Under the pieces are notes generated by a model. The model was not told the DNA's origin. It ran no database searches and saw only the letters and a list, made by a program, of their open reading frames with translations. 64,000 nt of DNA from Teredinibacter waterburyi (lineage in GTDB: Bacteria; Pseudomonadota; Gammaproteobacteria; Pseudomonadales; Cellvibrionaceae), in the NCBI RefSeq assembly GCF_001922985.1, contig NZ_MRUH01000010.1, positions 1-64,000 of the forward strand, in the 5' to 3' direction. Shown one piece after another: positions 28,641 through 36,519 of this stretch. The translations under genes were made by a program, and so were the position numbers. The first letter of the stretch is position 1; the number at the start of each line of letters is the position of its first letter.

Positions 28641-28782
28641 TGTAACCCGTTATTCGCTAGATTGGACTAACGGGATTGAAAGTACTCTAGACCTTAAAAG
28701 TACATTTGGTGCAGCCGCGTAGAATGGCTTATTAAGTGGCTGGAAATATTTAACCGGTTACGTCGTCTGAAGTGCGTATGAT
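28641..28782 (+). promoter_or_regulatory. Candidate promoter and operators of SBP paralogue 2
   Basis: TGTAACCCGTTA at 28641-28652 is identical to a box before the first paralogue (1955-1966). The perfect palindrome TAACCGGTTA at 28751-28760 covers the -35 position of a TATGAT -10 box at 28777-28782 (17-base spacing), 43 bases before the start codon. This is a typical arrangement for a repressor site or for an activator replacing a poor -35. The remainder of the 28506-28824 gap must also hold the promoter of the divergent cyclase gene, which I cannot place. Confidence 0.45.
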
Positions 28783-28824
28783 ACTGCGACTGGACGCGAA
28801 TGGAGCAGGTGAGTCCCGTATGAC

Positions 28825-29760
28825 ATGAAACGTTTATTAAGTCCCCGCACCATATCACTTTGGCTGTATAGCCTAGCGTGGCTATTTTCGGCAGATATAG
28901 CCGCTAGCGAATCACAGATAGATGTAGCGAAGGTCACAGATGTTGCAGCAAAAGTCTGGGTAGTGCGGCATCCGCACGTGCCTAGCGACACGGTTTACGC
29001 CGAGCGCTCGCGACACTTTATCGATTTGCTCGAGCTGGTGATGAGCAAGTCTGGCATCGATTACCTACTCGAGGCGGTCGCCGTCCCGCCGGTACCTTCT
29101 AGTCGCAATGTGCTGTTTTTGAATAGCGGTAAATATGATGTTGCTTGGATGCATGCTGATGCAGAGCGCGAGCGTCTGCTTCTGCCTATACGGATACCAA
29201 TATACCGAGGCATAGGTGGTTGGCGTCTGTCTTTCATCAACGCTGGTGAAGAAGAAAGGTTCGCGCAGATTAGCACCCTTGAGCAACTACAGCAGTTGAC
29301 ATTGGGGCAGGGTCACGATTGGCCAGATACCAATATTTTACGGCACGCTGGCTTTGAAGTGCGTACCGGTATTGGTCGCGATAATGTATTTCATTTGTTG
29401 AAGTATGGGCGGGTGGATATGTTTCCGCGGGGCGTGAACGAAGTTTGGGACGAGCAATCCCTAACTGAAGCCGATGGTTTGGTAATCGAAAATACGATTG
29501 CTATCCATTATCCGACAGCATTTTATTTCTTTGTCGGTCATGACAACCATAATTTGGCAGCAATACTGACTCGTGGTTTTGACAGAGCAATTGCCGATGG
29601 TAGCTTTCAAGCGCTCTTTACACGTTATTTTGGTGAGTCAATAAAAAAGGCGCGCTTAGATAAGCGGAGAATTTTCGAGTTTGGAAATCCTAGACTCCCA
29701 CCGGAAACACCACTTCAACGTCCCGAACTTTGGTATAGCGTAGAGGAGTCTTTGCAATAG
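28825..29760 (+). CDS. Solute-binding-like periplasmic protein (SBP paralogue 2)
   Basis: A 311-residue exported protein with a signal peptide (LFSADIAAS). It is a clear paralogue of the lipoprotein at 726-1760 but lacks the lipobox, so it should be soluble in the periplasm. GHDWPDT (163-169), GWRLSFINAG, MFPRGVNEVWDE, IADGSFQALFTRYFGE and the tail LPPETPLQRPELWY are shared. The fold resembles family-3 solute-binding proteins. No transporter genes are near; the divergent neighbour is diguanylate cyclase DGC1, so a role in signalling is possible. The ligand is unknown. Confidence 0.7.
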   Translation: MKRLLSPRTISLWLYSLAWLFSADIAASESQIDVAKVTDVAAKVWVVRHPHVPSDTVYAERSRHFIDLLELVMSKSGIDYLLEAVAVPPVPSSRNVLFLNSGKYDVAWMHADAERERLLLPIRIPIYRGIGGWRLSFINAGEEERFAQISTLEQLQQLTLGQGHDWPDTNILRHAGFEVRTGIGRDNVFHLLKYGRVDMFPRGVNEVWDEQSLTEADGLVIENTIAIHYPTAFYFFVGHDNHNLAAILTRGFDRAIADGSFQALFTRYFGESIKKARLDKRRIFEFGNPRLPPETPLQRPELWYSVEESLQ

Positions 29761-29797
29761 GAATAGGAAGTGCACTCGGCAATTGGTAGGCTTGAAC

Positions 29798-30220
29798 TTA
29801 AGCTGAGCTTTCGTTGAGGTGTTGTTGGCGTTGCACATATTGAAGGTAGAGATCACACCAAGCCTCTGCTTCGGCGTGTGATGTAAAGATATCGACCTCC
29901 CAAGTGAGGTCGTCAGCGAGATATTTATACCAAGCCATTAGTGCGCTGCCGGTATCGTCGGGGTTGACGATAGAGGCATTTTTAGCCTTTGGGCAAATAC
30001 GGCTAATGGGGCGCAGGCAAGCGACAAGCTCGCGGACGTTCTGTCTGCTTACATAGACATCTTCTACTTGAGTCCAATCCTGCAGAATATACTTAACGCG
30101 ATCAAACCGCTCGTCGCCACTTTTTTCAAGAGTCGAGGTGATCATCTCTTGGCCGGTAACCGAGCCGGTATAGCGTGTGAGCAATAGTTTGCCGTCTTCT
30201 ATCCAGTAGTCATTAATCAC
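29798..30220 (-). CDS. Small cytoplasmic protein, possibly STAS/SpoIIAA-like
   Basis: A roughly 140-residue soluble protein. The opening INDYWIEDGKLLLTRYTGSVTGQEMI and the alternating beta-alpha pattern remind me of SpoIIAA-like (STAS) proteins, but no diagnostic motif is present, so the assignment is weak. Start placed at GTG 30220 because GGAAGAG lies about 9 bases upstream; the longer frame from TTG 30289 has no ribosome site. It converges on the solute-binding-like gene, ending 37 bases after it. Confidence 0.5.
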   Translation of the reverse strand: MINDYWIEDGKLLLTRYTGSVTGQEMITSTLEKSGDERFDRVKYILQDWTQVEDVYVSRQNVRELVACLRPISRICPKAKNASIVNPDDTGSALMAWYKYLADDLTWEVDIFTSHAEAEAWCDLYLQYVQRQQHLNESSA

Positions 30221-30482
30221 GTTTTCTAGCTCTTCCCAAAAAATACTGCTTTTGAATATGAAATATAGCCCGCCTTTATGTATAAACAAACTAATGCGTA
30301 CATATATTTAATTATTTACAGTAAAAAAATCAAGCGAGCGAGCGCAGTTAACACCACAGGTGTGGCTACTCTATATTTATAGATCGAAAAGTTATTGAAG
30401 TTGCTGCCTTCAGATAGGCCTTATAGCCTAGTTGGTATAGATACAGAATCTATATTTCGAAGCTACGATTAAATATTGCGCT

Positions 30483-30917
30483 TTAGTCTTCATTAAATTC
30501 AAAATCAAGTAGGCGGATATCAAACAGTAATACGGCGTTGGGGCCAATTTTATTGTTGGCTCCTCGCTTACCCCAGGCGAGCTCAGGGGGAATGGCAAAC
30601 TCATAGCGGCCTCCGAGTTGGCAAAGCAGTAGGCCCTCTTGCAGGCCAGCTATAGCTTCGGAAATGAGAAAGCTATCCGCTAACCCTGTTTTATAGGTAT
30701 CGCTAATAACTTTCCCATCCGCAGTCAATATTCTCTGATGAACGCTAACCTTATCGGAAAATTCTGGACAGGGCCCGGTGCCCGCTTCTAATACACGGTA
30801 AATTAAGCCCGACGGCAACACGATAGCATCCGCTTTGCGCCGAAATTTATCTAAAAATTGTTCGCTCAACTTCCTGTTTTGACCTGCCGAACCCTTGTTC
30901 AGTTTTTTAGTGCTCAT
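30483..30917 (-). CDS. FKBP-type peptidyl-prolyl cis-trans isomerase
   Basis: A 144-residue single-domain FKBP. SGLIYRVLEAGTGPCPEFSDKVSVHQRILTADGKVI and the C-terminal IPPELAWGKRGANNKIGPNAVLLFDIRLL are characteristic of the fold and its active-site rim. There is no signal peptide; the basic N-terminus (KKLNKGSAGQNRKL) suggests a cytoplasmic protein. It is the second gene after thuA-like, with 12 bases between, so the two are co-transcribed. Substitutions in the usual YTG positions (HQR here) may lower isomerase activity. Confidence 0.88.
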   Translation of the reverse strand: MSTKKLNKGSAGQNRKLSEQFLDKFRRKADAIVLPSGLIYRVLEAGTGPCPEFSDKVSVHQRILTADGKVISDTYKTGLADSFLISEAIAGLQEGLLLCQLGGRYEFAIPPELAWGKRGANNKIGPNAVLLFDIRLLDFEFNED

Positions 30918-30929
30918 AGTGTTTGATAA

Positions 30930-31826
30930 TTACTTTTTATTTTTATCCGCAGTGGAGTTCATGCCTTTACCGGTTGCAGCCCAATAGATACCGCCATAAA
31001 CGTGCTCCAAAAAGAGCGTATCACTATAAGTTGACCCCATGTGCCCAAGAGCGGAATAAAATGCGCGTCCGCCGTCGTAGTTATGATACCAAGCCACCGG
31101 GTGGAATTTCCCCATGCCGTCACCAGCAACGCGTCCCCAGTCGGCTTTAGGGTCATAGGTGCTTTCGTCGATACTCAAAATATAATTTAAATCATCGCTT
31201 CGTTCAGCGCCAAACTCATACCATTCGTCTGTCCACAGGAGTTTATTTGGCATGCGCTCTAGCCCGGGAAATTTGCGGCTAATAACCGATAGTTCAGCGG
31301 TTTGAATAACAGGGTGAATGTGGAAAGTGCGCCCGACCATCTTGGTATACCAGTCCCAGTCGTATTCTGTGTCCGATGCGCTATGCACGCCGACGAAGCC
31401 TTTTCCAGATTGTATAAAACGTTCCATCGCGGCTTGTTGTTCGTCATTAAGAATGTTGCCCGTTGTTAGCAAAAACATGATGACGTCGTACTGCTTTAAA
31501 TTTTCATCATTTATTTGTGAGGCGTCTTCGTGCCAATCGACTTTGAAGTGGTGCTTGTCGCTGAGCTGTTCCATTGCCGTTACAGCTTGGTTAATGCTGG
31601 TGTGATGAAAGCCGTCGGTTTTAGTAAACAGCAATACATTAAATTGTTCCGCAAAAGCGTTAATACTTGTAAGGCCTATGGCTAACGTGAAGAAAACAGA
31701 CGGCGCGGCGGGCGCAAATACTTGTCGAAGTGCACGAAGCGGACGGCGCAATGTTTTGCCAAGACTAAAATCGCGATTGGAGGTGTTTTCATACGGTTTG
31801 TGTTTAGCGATGTAACCGGTTTGCAT
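30930..31826 (-). CDS. ThuA-like exported protein
   Basis: A 298-residue ThuA-domain protein (class I glutamine-amidotransferase-like fold, linked to trehalose/keto-sugar metabolism). FNVLLFTKTDGFHHTSINQAV, DVIMFLLTTGNILNDEQQ, GFVGVHSASDTEYDWDWY and HPVAWYHNYDGGRAFYSALGH are family hallmarks. A basic N-terminus followed by FFTLAIGLTSINAFAE indicates export, with cleavage after AFA. Start chosen at ATG 31826, which has AGGA 8 bases upstream; the longer frame from 31886 has none. It lies divergent to a Tat-exported oxidoreductase pair, which suggests a periplasmic keto-glycoside pathway. Confidence 0.85.
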   Translation of the reverse strand: MQTGYIAKHKPYENTSNRDFSLGKTLRRPLRALRQVFAPAAPSVFFTLAIGLTSINAFAEQFNVLLFTKTDGFHHTSINQAVTAMEQLSDKHHFKVDWHEDASQINDENLKQYDVIMFLLTTGNILNDEQQAAMERFIQSGKGFVGVHSASDTEYDWDWYTKMVGRTFHIHPVIQTAELSVISRKFPGLERMPNKLLWTDEWYEFGAERSDDLNYILSIDESTYDPKADWGRVAGDGMGKFHPVAWYHNYDGGRAFYSALGHMGSTYSDTLFLEHVYGGIYWAATGKGMNSTADKNKK

Positions 31827-31993
31827 ATCTAGGATCCTATCTATAAGAGACGGTAAAAATCTCAGGCCATAAACGGCGGACGGCATCGGAATAAAATCAA
31901 TTCCATGATGCGGCTGTTAGGGAATACCGCGCCCAATATAGCGGATGAGCGGAACTTGATCTACGGACTATAGTTATAAAATGTATATCCACT

Positions 31994-32022
31994 TTAATTA
32001 CACCTTTGCTGGTGTAAATTAA
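31994..32022. promoter_or_regulatory. Palindrome in the ThuA / oxidoreductase divergent promoter
   Basis: TTAATTACACC and GGTGTAAATTAA form an inverted repeat (one base indel) around a 6-base centre, 37 bases before the oxidoreductase small-subunit start. No T-run follows on either strand in the terminator orientation, so I read it as an operator for a dimeric regulator controlling both directions. The regulator is not in the window. Confidence 0.45.
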
Positions 32023-32058
32023 AAAAACTATTGGCCAAGGTCTTTGGAGGGCTCTCTA

Positions 32059-32670
32059 ATGACATCGCAACATCCATTCCATAAACCTGCGTCGCTTACT
32101 CGGCGCGAAATTTTGGCGGGGCTAGCCGCTAGCTGCGCGGGCTTGCTTTCCCAGAATACTTTGGCGGGAATGCCCGAGAGTGCGCCAGCTCTACAGCAGG
32201 GAGCATCAAAGGGCGAAATGTTGACACCGGCGGGGATGAAGCTGCTGGCTGCACTTGTTGACGTCATTATACCGCCAACAAAAACCAAGGGCGCCGCAGC
32301 GGTTAATACCCATGGGTTTATCGATCATCAGTTGGCTCATTGTCAGTCGTCCGCCGAAGCCGCGCAATTTGTAGCGGCACTTACGGATGCCGGTGAATTG
32401 ATTGAGCGTAAATGGCATAAGAAATATTGGGCGCTATCGCCGGCTGAGCAGGTTACGGTAATGGCTGCGCTTGCCGAGCGGCGTGCTCCGTTTAATCGCC
32501 AAGGTTACCCGCTGTTTGCAAAACTGAAAACCATGACGATGATTGGCTATTACTCTTCGGAAGAGGGTGCGAGTAAAGAATTAGTTTATCTCGCTGTTCC
32601 GGGTGGTTACTCTGCCGACTTCAGTCTTGCGGATAACGGTGGAAAAGCTTACGCCATTCCCTTTTTCTAG
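32059..32670 (+). CDS. Gluconate 2-dehydrogenase subunit 3-like protein, Tat-exported
   Basis: A 203-residue small subunit of a GMC-type sugar or polyol dehydrogenase. The twin-arginine signal is clear (LTRREILAGLAA, Arg15-Arg16). The body (LLAALVDVIIPPTKTKGAAAVNTHGFIDHQ...MTMIGYYSSEEGASKELVY) is typical of the family, whose members carry the cofactor-bearing large subunit across the membrane. Start at ATG 32059 with GGAGG 8 bases upstream; a possible start 15 bases earlier lacks this. It precedes the GMC flavoprotein by 96 bases. Confidence 0.88.
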   Translation: MTSQHPFHKPASLTRREILAGLAASCAGLLSQNTLAGMPESAPALQQGASKGEMLTPAGMKLLAALVDVIIPPTKTKGAAAVNTHGFIDHQLAHCQSSAEAAQFVAALTDAGELIERKWHKKYWALSPAEQVTVMAALAERRAPFNRQGYPLFAKLKTMTMIGYYSSEEGASKELVYLAVPGGYSADFSLADNGGKAYAIPFF

Positions 32671-32766
32671 CCTAAATCAGCACCGTATTTGAATAGCGTA
32701 TATTTTTAAAACACGAAGCATGCTGAACATAGCTAAAACCTTAATAACGAAATAGCAGGCACCTCC

Positions 32767-34491
32767 ATGATCGACCCATTCCTAATAAAAAAGTCTTCAC
32801 AAAAATACGATGCAATTGTAGTGGGTTCCGGTATTTCAGGCGGTTGGGCCGCGAAGGAATTGTGTGAAAAAGGTTTAAAAGTTTTGTTGGTTGAACGAGG
32901 TCGCCCAGTTAGGCATCGCACTGATTATATTGGCGAAGGCAAGGCCCCTTGGGAAATGCCACATGGCGGTAAAGTAGAGCACGCTCTAATTGAAGATCAA
33001 TATCAAACTCAGCGAAAGTGTTATGCATTTAACGATGCTACCAAGCACTTTTTCGGCAACGATCGGGACTACCCTTATACCACGGAGCCGGGGACAAGTT
33101 TTGACTGGATTCGCGGCAATCAACTTGGCGGTCGCTCACTATTATGGCATCGGCAATCCTTTCGTTGGAGTCCGATGGATTTTGAAGAAAATTTACGCGA
33201 TGGCAATGGCTGTGATTGGCCTATTCGCTACGAAGATCTAGCGCCGTGGTACTCCTACGTTGAGCGCTTTGCCGGAATTTCCGGTAGTGTTGAAAATTGT
33301 CCGACGCTGCCCGACAGTGAGTTTCTACCGCCATTTGAAATGAATGCCGTTGAGAAGTACGCGAAAAAAGTTATCGAAAAAAAATATCCGCATCTCAAAT
33401 ATATTCAGGGCCGCTGTGCGCATTTGAGTGAGCCCACCCAGTTTTTTCTCGATCAAGGTCGAACCAAATGTATGGCGCGTGACGAGTGTCAGCGCGGTTG
33501 TTCGTTCGGGGCGTATTTCTCGACACAAAGTTCAACTCTACCGGCAGCACTTAAAACCAATAATTTAAGTATTGCCTGTCACAGTGTGGTTCACAGTGTA
33601 ATTTACGATGCAAAAACGAATCGCGCCACCGGTGTTAATGTGATCGATGAAGAAACCTTAGAAACACGCGAATATCACGCCAATATGGTTTTTCTCTGTG
33701 CCTCTACCTTAGGCACTACGCAGATTATGTTGAATTCCAAATCTGAAAGTTTTCCTAACGGTATTGCCAATTCTTCCGGCGTGTTAGGTCACTACCTAAT
33801 GGATCACATTTATAACGCGACTGCACGCGCCGATATCGACGGCTTCGAGGACGACTACTACATAGGGCGTCGGCCAACCGGCCCCGTTATTCCGCGCTTT
33901 AAAAATCTGGGCAAACAAACCGAAGCCTTTTCTCGCGGTTACTTCCTGCGTGGTGGGGCAAGTCGCGGTAGTTTGCATCACGGTATGGGGACAAATGAGT
34001 TTGGCGCAGATTTTAAAAATAAAATGCAGAAGCCGGGCCCCTGGGGGCTGTTCCTTGGTGGATCTGGCGAGATGGTGCCAAAGTTTGAGAATCAGGTGGG
34101 TCTCAATACAGGTAAGACTGATAAGTGGGGTATGCCGTTACTTCATTTTGATTGCCGTTTTACCAAGAACGACCACCTAATGATGAAGGATATGGTCGAG
34201 ACCTCGGCAGAAATACTTGAGGCGATTGGCGCCAAAAATATCACCACCCGTATTTCTGATGATCCCCCAGGCTTGGCCATCCACGAAATGGGAACCGCGC
34301 GAATGGGGCGAGACCCAAAAGACTCAGTGCTGAATGGCAATAATCAGTGTCATGATGTGCCCAACTTATTCGTCACCGATGGTGCCTGTATGGCATCTAG
34401 CTCTCATCAAAACCCCTCACTTACCTATATGGCTTTAACTGCCCGTGCGGTGGATATTGCTGTAAACCTCTATAAAAATGGTGAACTTTAG
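32767..34491 (+). CDS. GMC-family FAD oxidoreductase (gluconate/glucoside dehydrogenase type)
   Basis: A 574-residue flavoprotein large subunit. The N-terminal Rossmann motif is VVGSGISGG (18-26) and an acid at the end of strand two follows (LLVERG). RGNQLGGRSLLWHRQSFRW and the C-terminal active-site block SSSHQNPSLTYMALT with His and Asn are typical of GMC enzymes such as gluconate 2-dehydrogenase and glucoside 3-dehydrogenase. It has no signal of its own and is expected to leave the cell on the Tat signal of the preceding subunit. The substrate is probably a sugar, alcohol or glycoside C3 hydroxyl; the ThuA neighbour favours 3-keto chemistry, as inference. Confidence 0.88.
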   Translation: MIDPFLIKKSSQKYDAIVVGSGISGGWAAKELCEKGLKVLLVERGRPVRHRTDYIGEGKAPWEMPHGGKVEHALIEDQYQTQRKCYAFNDATKHFFGNDRDYPYTTEPGTSFDWIRGNQLGGRSLLWHRQSFRWSPMDFEENLRDGNGCDWPIRYEDLAPWYSYVERFAGISGSVENCPTLPDSEFLPPFEMNAVEKYAKKVIEKKYPHLKYIQGRCAHLSEPTQFFLDQGRTKCMARDECQRGCSFGAYFSTQSSTLPAALKTNNLSIACHSVVHSVIYDAKTNRATGVNVIDEETLETREYHANMVFLCASTLGTTQIMLNSKSESFPNGIANSSGVLGHYLMDHIYNATARADIDGFEDDYYIGRRPTGPVIPRFKNLGKQTEAFSRGYFLRGGASRGSLHHGMGTNEFGADFKNKMQKPGPWGLFLGGSGEMVPKFENQVGLNTGKTDKWGMPLLHFDCRFTKNDHLMMKDMVETSAEILEAIGAKNITTRISDDPPGLAIHEMGTARMGRDPKDSVLNGNNQCHDVPNLFVTDGACMASSSHQNPSLTYMALTARAVDIAVNLYKNGEL

Positions 34492-34620
34492 CAGCTCTGC
34501 CCCTTGTTGGTTGTGCATTTAAGTGGCAGCAGGTAATCGGTTGCGGTGAAAACACCCTAATTGCCGCAATTAATCGCGATACCGCTGTCGTTACTGCCGT
34601 CGGACACCAATATCTTGCTC

Positions 34621-34629
34621 TATACTCAA
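34621..34629 (+). promoter_or_regulatory. TATACTCAA element before DGC2
   Basis: A -10-like TATACT followed by CAA, 76 bases before the DGC2 start. The same 9-mer is at 14794-14802 (before the YfiR-like operon) and 22705-22713 (before the GH52 gene). None has a good -35 box at 17 bases, which would fit activator-dependent promoters. Confidence 0.3.
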
Positions 34630-34704
34630 GCTAATAGCTGATCGGCGGTTGGCTTGACGAACTATTCCTGAGCAAATAAATATTGGGTCGCGTTAGTAGA
34701 ATCT

Positions 34705-36462
34705 ATGAAATCGCACACACTCATACTTATTCGGTCGACCTTTGCCTTGCTTACGGTTGTCGCGATCGTCCTGCATCCTTATATTCCCGAAAAAACATTC
34801 GTTATTTATCCTCGAGCTAGTACCTTTCCTGCCCTCTATGGAGCGACTGACAAGAGTGCGGCAACCTCTGTCGGCTGGATAGACCAAATTGAAAATGAGT
34901 GGACCTGTAACTATAGCCAAGAGCCAAACGCTGCGACCTGCGGAGAAACCTTCACGTGGAAGTTTAATGCGAACGAAGATGAGCAATCGAATCAGGACAC
35001 GGCAATCCCAATTTGTACTAGCGGTAAAAGCGACGATGATGGCGATGGTTGGGGGTGGGAAAATGAGCAGAGTTGTATGGTGGATACCGCAGCCTCAACG
35101 GGGCAAGAGGTTGCAGAAGATGATCCGCTACCAGAACCTGCGGCACCTGTGTGTAGCTCACGTGCCGCAGATCCCGATGGCGATGGCTGGGGGTGGGAAA
35201 ACAATAGCAGTTGTTTAGTAACGGCCGACTCTGCTGCAGTGCAGGAGGCGGTAAAGACCGAAACTGGTGTGCCTACCTGCAGCGAAGCGGCGGTTGATCC
35301 TGACGGCGACGGCTGGGGCTGGGAAAACGAACAAAGCTGCATAGTGCCAAGTCAGGAAGAAGCTGAAGCCAAACAGGAAGCGGAAGCTGAAATTGAAGCC
35401 CTAAAACCGGTTGAGTCAGAAAGCCTCGTCGCGCAAACCAACAGCATCGATTTTTCACAATATGATGGCCTTGCTGTGCAGATGGACTATATCGGTAAGG
35501 GGAAGTATGTTCGCCTTCATCTGCGCAATCACAACCCGAGATATTCTGATATTACCGATTTTAACTCGCCAAAATTTATGACAGCGTTTTTGCGAACAGA
35601 GGATCTTAAAGGCGGGACTACTTACGTCAGTCTGCGTGAGTTTAGTGTAGCTGAGTGGTGGATTTTAGCGCATAACGCCCCGCGGGATCTCGCAGCGGTT
35701 GATCTCGATAATATTACCAGCCTTGGTATCGATCTAATTGAACCGGGCCAGCATAATGTTAGAGTTAATCGCATTGCACTTGTGGGCGAGCGCATATCGA
35801 AGAAAAATTTCCTACTTTGTATTTTGGCGTTTTGGGTTGCCTATCTTCTTGTTGAAGCAGGTTCTCGTTACTACCGTTTGTTGAAAATATATCGACGCAG
35901 AGTTACAGAAATAAATGATCTTACTAGCCGAGCGGCTTCGCTCGAAGCTGAAAAAAAAGCCTTGCAGGCGCGCTCGGTTACCGATGGCCTTACCGGCTTG
36001 CAAAACCGCAATGGCTTTTATCAAAAGTTACACCTCCTGTGTGAGACGACGGATTTATCGCAGGGGTTGGGGTTGGTCGTTCTCGATATTGATCATTTTA
36101 AACACATTAATGATTCTCAGGGGCACGACATTGGCGATCGAATTCTAAAAAACTTTGCGGATCTTGTAGCGGCTAATGTTCGTGCGGATGATATTTTATC
36201 GCGCTGGGGGGGGGAGGAGTTTGTGTTAGTTTGCCCCAGTATTAGCCTTGAGGCATTGCTGGCATTGGCGGAAAAGTTACGTTATGTGGTTGAGCAATTT
36301 CCATTCGAGCCGACCCTAAAATTGCGTGTTACTGTCAGTAGCGGTATCACCCACTTTAATTGCGGCGATAGTTTTGAAGAGGCCTTTAAGCGCGCCGATG
36401 CGGCACTCTATCGGGCAAAAATAAAGCGCAATGTATTTGAATACGAGCCGTGGAGTGAGTAG
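34705..36462 (+). CDS. Diguanylate cyclase with periplasmic sensor domain carrying three CBM10-like repeats (DGC2)
   Basis: A 585-residue membrane protein. TM1 about 6-24, periplasmic region 25-368, TM2 about 369-388, coiled linker, GGDEF domain about 425-585 with GGEEF (502-506) and inhibitory site RADD (493-496). The sensor domain shared with DGC1, 3 and 4 is split after about residue 90 by an insertion to about 245. The insertion contains three copies of Cys-x7/8-D(P/D)DGDGWGWEN-x-x-(S)-Cys, with cysteines 104/124, 150/170 and 192/212, each 20 apart, joined by acidic Glu/Ala-rich linkers. The WGWEN core matches CBM10 of the GH45 cellulase at 9017. The domain resumes with SQYDGLAVQMDYIG and FSVAEWW. 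It probably links contact with polysaccharide to c-di-GMP synthesis. Confidence 0.9.
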   Translation: MKSHTLILIRSTFALLTVVAIVLHPYIPEKTFVIYPRASTFPALYGATDKSAATSVGWIDQIENEWTCNYSQEPNAATCGETFTWKFNANEDEQSNQDTAIPICTSGKSDDDGDGWGWENEQSCMVDTAASTGQEVAEDDPLPEPAAPVCSSRAADPDGDGWGWENNSSCLVTADSAAVQEAVKTETGVPTCSEAAVDPDGDGWGWENEQSCIVPSQEEAEAKQEAEAEIEALKPVESESLVAQTNSIDFSQYDGLAVQMDYIGKGKYVRLHLRNHNPRYSDITDFNSPKFMTAFLRTEDLKGGTTYVSLREFSVAEWWILAHNAPRDLAAVDLDNITSLGIDLIEPGQHNVRVNRIALVGERISKKNFLLCILAFWVAYLLVEAGSRYYRLLKIYRRRVTEINDLTSRAASLEAEKKALQARSVTDGLTGLQNRNGFYQKLHLLCETTDLSQGLGLVVLDIDHFKHINDSQGHDIGDRILKNFADLVAANVRADDILSRWGGEEFVLVCPSISLEALLALAEKLRYVVEQFPFEPTLKLRVTVSSGITHFNCGDSFEEAFKRADAALYRAKIKRNVFEYEPWSE

Positions 36463-36519
36463 CACATGCAGCAACGCAGCGGAAAATATCACACTTTATA
36501 ACGTAGAGGGCGGGCGCAA

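Noticed and set aside
30436-30454. TATAGAT-N5-ATCTATA inverted repeat downstream of the FKBP gene
   Set aside because: It is AT-rich and short with no U-tract on the minus strand; likely chance or a very weak terminator.
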